From an uncultured Myxococcales bacterium (lineage in GTDB: Bacteria > Myxococcota_A > UBA9042), in the NCBI GenBank assembly GCA_903924465.1, contig CAIYBN010000008.1, positions 62,001-126,000 of the forward strand: DNA of 64,000 nucleotides, given 5' to 3'. Made by a program: the position numbers and the translations under genes. Each line of letters starts with the position of its first letter. Position 1 is the stretch's first letter. This document shows, piece by piece, positions 63,238 through 64,000 of this stretch. The notes below the pieces were generated by a model. That model saw nothing but the letters and a program-made list of their open reading frames with translations. It ran no database searches and was not told the DNA's origin.

Positions 63238-64000
63238 ATGAGAAATTCAATGAATGGCAAGCTCGTTCCTTTGCTGTGCGGCCTTCTTGCGCTGATCGCA
63301 GCGGGCTGCGGCGATGATTCCGCGGTGGCAACAGCGTCGACCCCGGATTCCGAATCGGCCGCCGACGGTGTGGCGGTGGGGACCGACGATGTGGAGGCCG
63401 CTGACGGTGTGACGCTGACGGACGGTCAAGTGGCCGATGATGCGCAGGGCGCGGACGTGCTCGTCGTGCCCGACGCGGCGACCCCAAGTGATGGCGACGC
63501 TCCGGAGGTCGCAACCGACACATCGACCGACCTCTGCGTCGACGCCAACGGCAAGGCCATCACCTGCAGCGACGGCAACAGCTGCACGACCGATAGCTGC
63601 GATCCGGCGAAAGGCTGTCAGTTCGTGGCGATCGCTGGCTGCAAAGGTGGCGTTTGCCTCAACGACGACGCGTGCAGCGCAGCGGGCCAAGTCTGCGACA
63701 TCGCCGCGCACGTCTGCGTGGACTGCACGACGACCAAGGGCTGCGGCGCGGGCACGCTGTGCAACGCCGGCACGTGTGTCGCCTTCACCGGCTGTGCGTC
63801 GGACAAGGACTGCAAGACGACCAATCAGGTTTGCGACACCGTTGCCAAGGCCTGCGTCGATTGCCTGGGCAGCGTGGACTGCGCGACCGGCCTGACTTGC
63901 GCGGCACACAAATGCGTCGCGCAGACCAAGTGCGTCTCCTCCAAGGACTGCGGGGCCGTGTGCGACAAGGCCAACGGCGTGTGCGTCGACTGTCTGGGCG
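63238..64000 (+). CDS. cysteine-rich lipoprotein (3' end outside window)
   Basis: The frame from ATG 63238 (AGAGG upstream) is open to the window edge, giving 254 residues. The signal ends in LIAAGC and is followed by an acidic Asp/Val/Ala linker of about 70 residues. One CTDC half-repeat (CSDGNSCTTDSCDPAKGC, near 115-132) is followed by a different cysteine repeat of about 45 residues, of the kind C-x4-DC-x6-C-x6-C-VDC. Examples are CASDKDCKTTNQVCDTVAKACVDCLG and later copies. It belongs to the same lipoprotein group as the genes at 14986, 17055, 28355 and 59171. Confidence 0.75.
   Translation, partial: MRNSMNGKLVPLLCGLLALIAAGCGDDSAVATASTPDSESAADGVAVGTDDVEAADGVTLTDGQVADDAQGADVLVVPDAATPSDGDAPEVATDTSTDLCVDANGKAITCSDGNSCTTDSCDPAKGCQFVAIAGCKGGVCLNDDACSAAGQVCDIAAHVCVDCTTTKGCGAGTLCNAGTCVAFTGCASDKDCKTTNQVCDTVAKACVDCLGSVDCATGLTCAAHKCVAQTKCVSSKDCGAVCDKANGVCVDCLG

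Overview
This window looks like chromosomal DNA from a GC-rich, Gram-negative bacterium of the Myxococcota / former Deltaproteobacteria type. The evidence is indirect. It carries an alternative complex III operon, a TamA/TamB outer-membrane pair, many lipoproteins with classical lipoboxes, PEGA/TPR envelope proteins, and very large cysteine-rich lipoproteins built from 'CDDGNPCTTDSCD'-type repeats mixed with MopE, thrombospondin-3, DUF4215 and lamin-tail modules. No rRNA, tRNA, CRISPR array, insertion sequence or phage gene was seen. The assignment is an inference and no marker gene is present.

Layout. 1-6471: tail of an unidentified gene, a TPR lipoprotein, an arginase/formiminoglutamase-type ureohydrolase, a zinc-ribbon membrane protein and a long lytic transglycosylase. 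6478-14624 (minus): tamB then tamA. 14986-24380: two cysteine-rich lipoproteins of 606 and 2441 residues. 24526-28026: PEGA protein, a minus-strand lipoprotein, a YbjN/CesT-like small protein and PspA. 28355-33579: a 1396-residue lamin-tail lipoprotein and a degenerate GGDEF protein. 33949-41932: the actABCDEF operon for alternative complex III, which passes electrons from quinol to cytochrome c or an oxidase. 41993-51729: a PEGA/coiled-coil/beta-barrel-like protein, an orphan PAAR protein and two overlapping DUF3857/transglutaminase-type giants, the second with its catalytic cysteine lost. 51782-52039: a small winged-helix protein. 52044-59171 (minus): a 2375-residue lipoprotein with 39 tandem 51-residue repeats and a fibrinogen-like C-terminus. 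59295-60616 (minus): purine nucleoside phosphorylase and cytidine deaminase, coupled. 60879-63033: a lipoprotein, an OmpR-type response regulator and a convergent HPt protein. 63238-end: another cysteine-rich lipoprotein running off the window.

The dominant theme is the cell envelope. Five lipoprotein genes (14986, 17055, 28355, 59171 minus, 63238) share one plan: lipobox, a strongly acidic Asp/Thr linker, then disulfide-type cysteine modules. Four of them also share a similar promoter (TTGC/TTGT-like -35, 17-18 nt, TA-rich -10 ending in T), and the fifth has a weaker version. The giant repeat gene contains an internal duplication of 11 repeat units at a constant 1686-bp offset. Three genes without a visible ribosome binding site have a promoter-like pair placed 6-7 nt before the start codon, suggesting leaderless mRNAs. 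Several convergent gene pairs meet within 4-29 bp.
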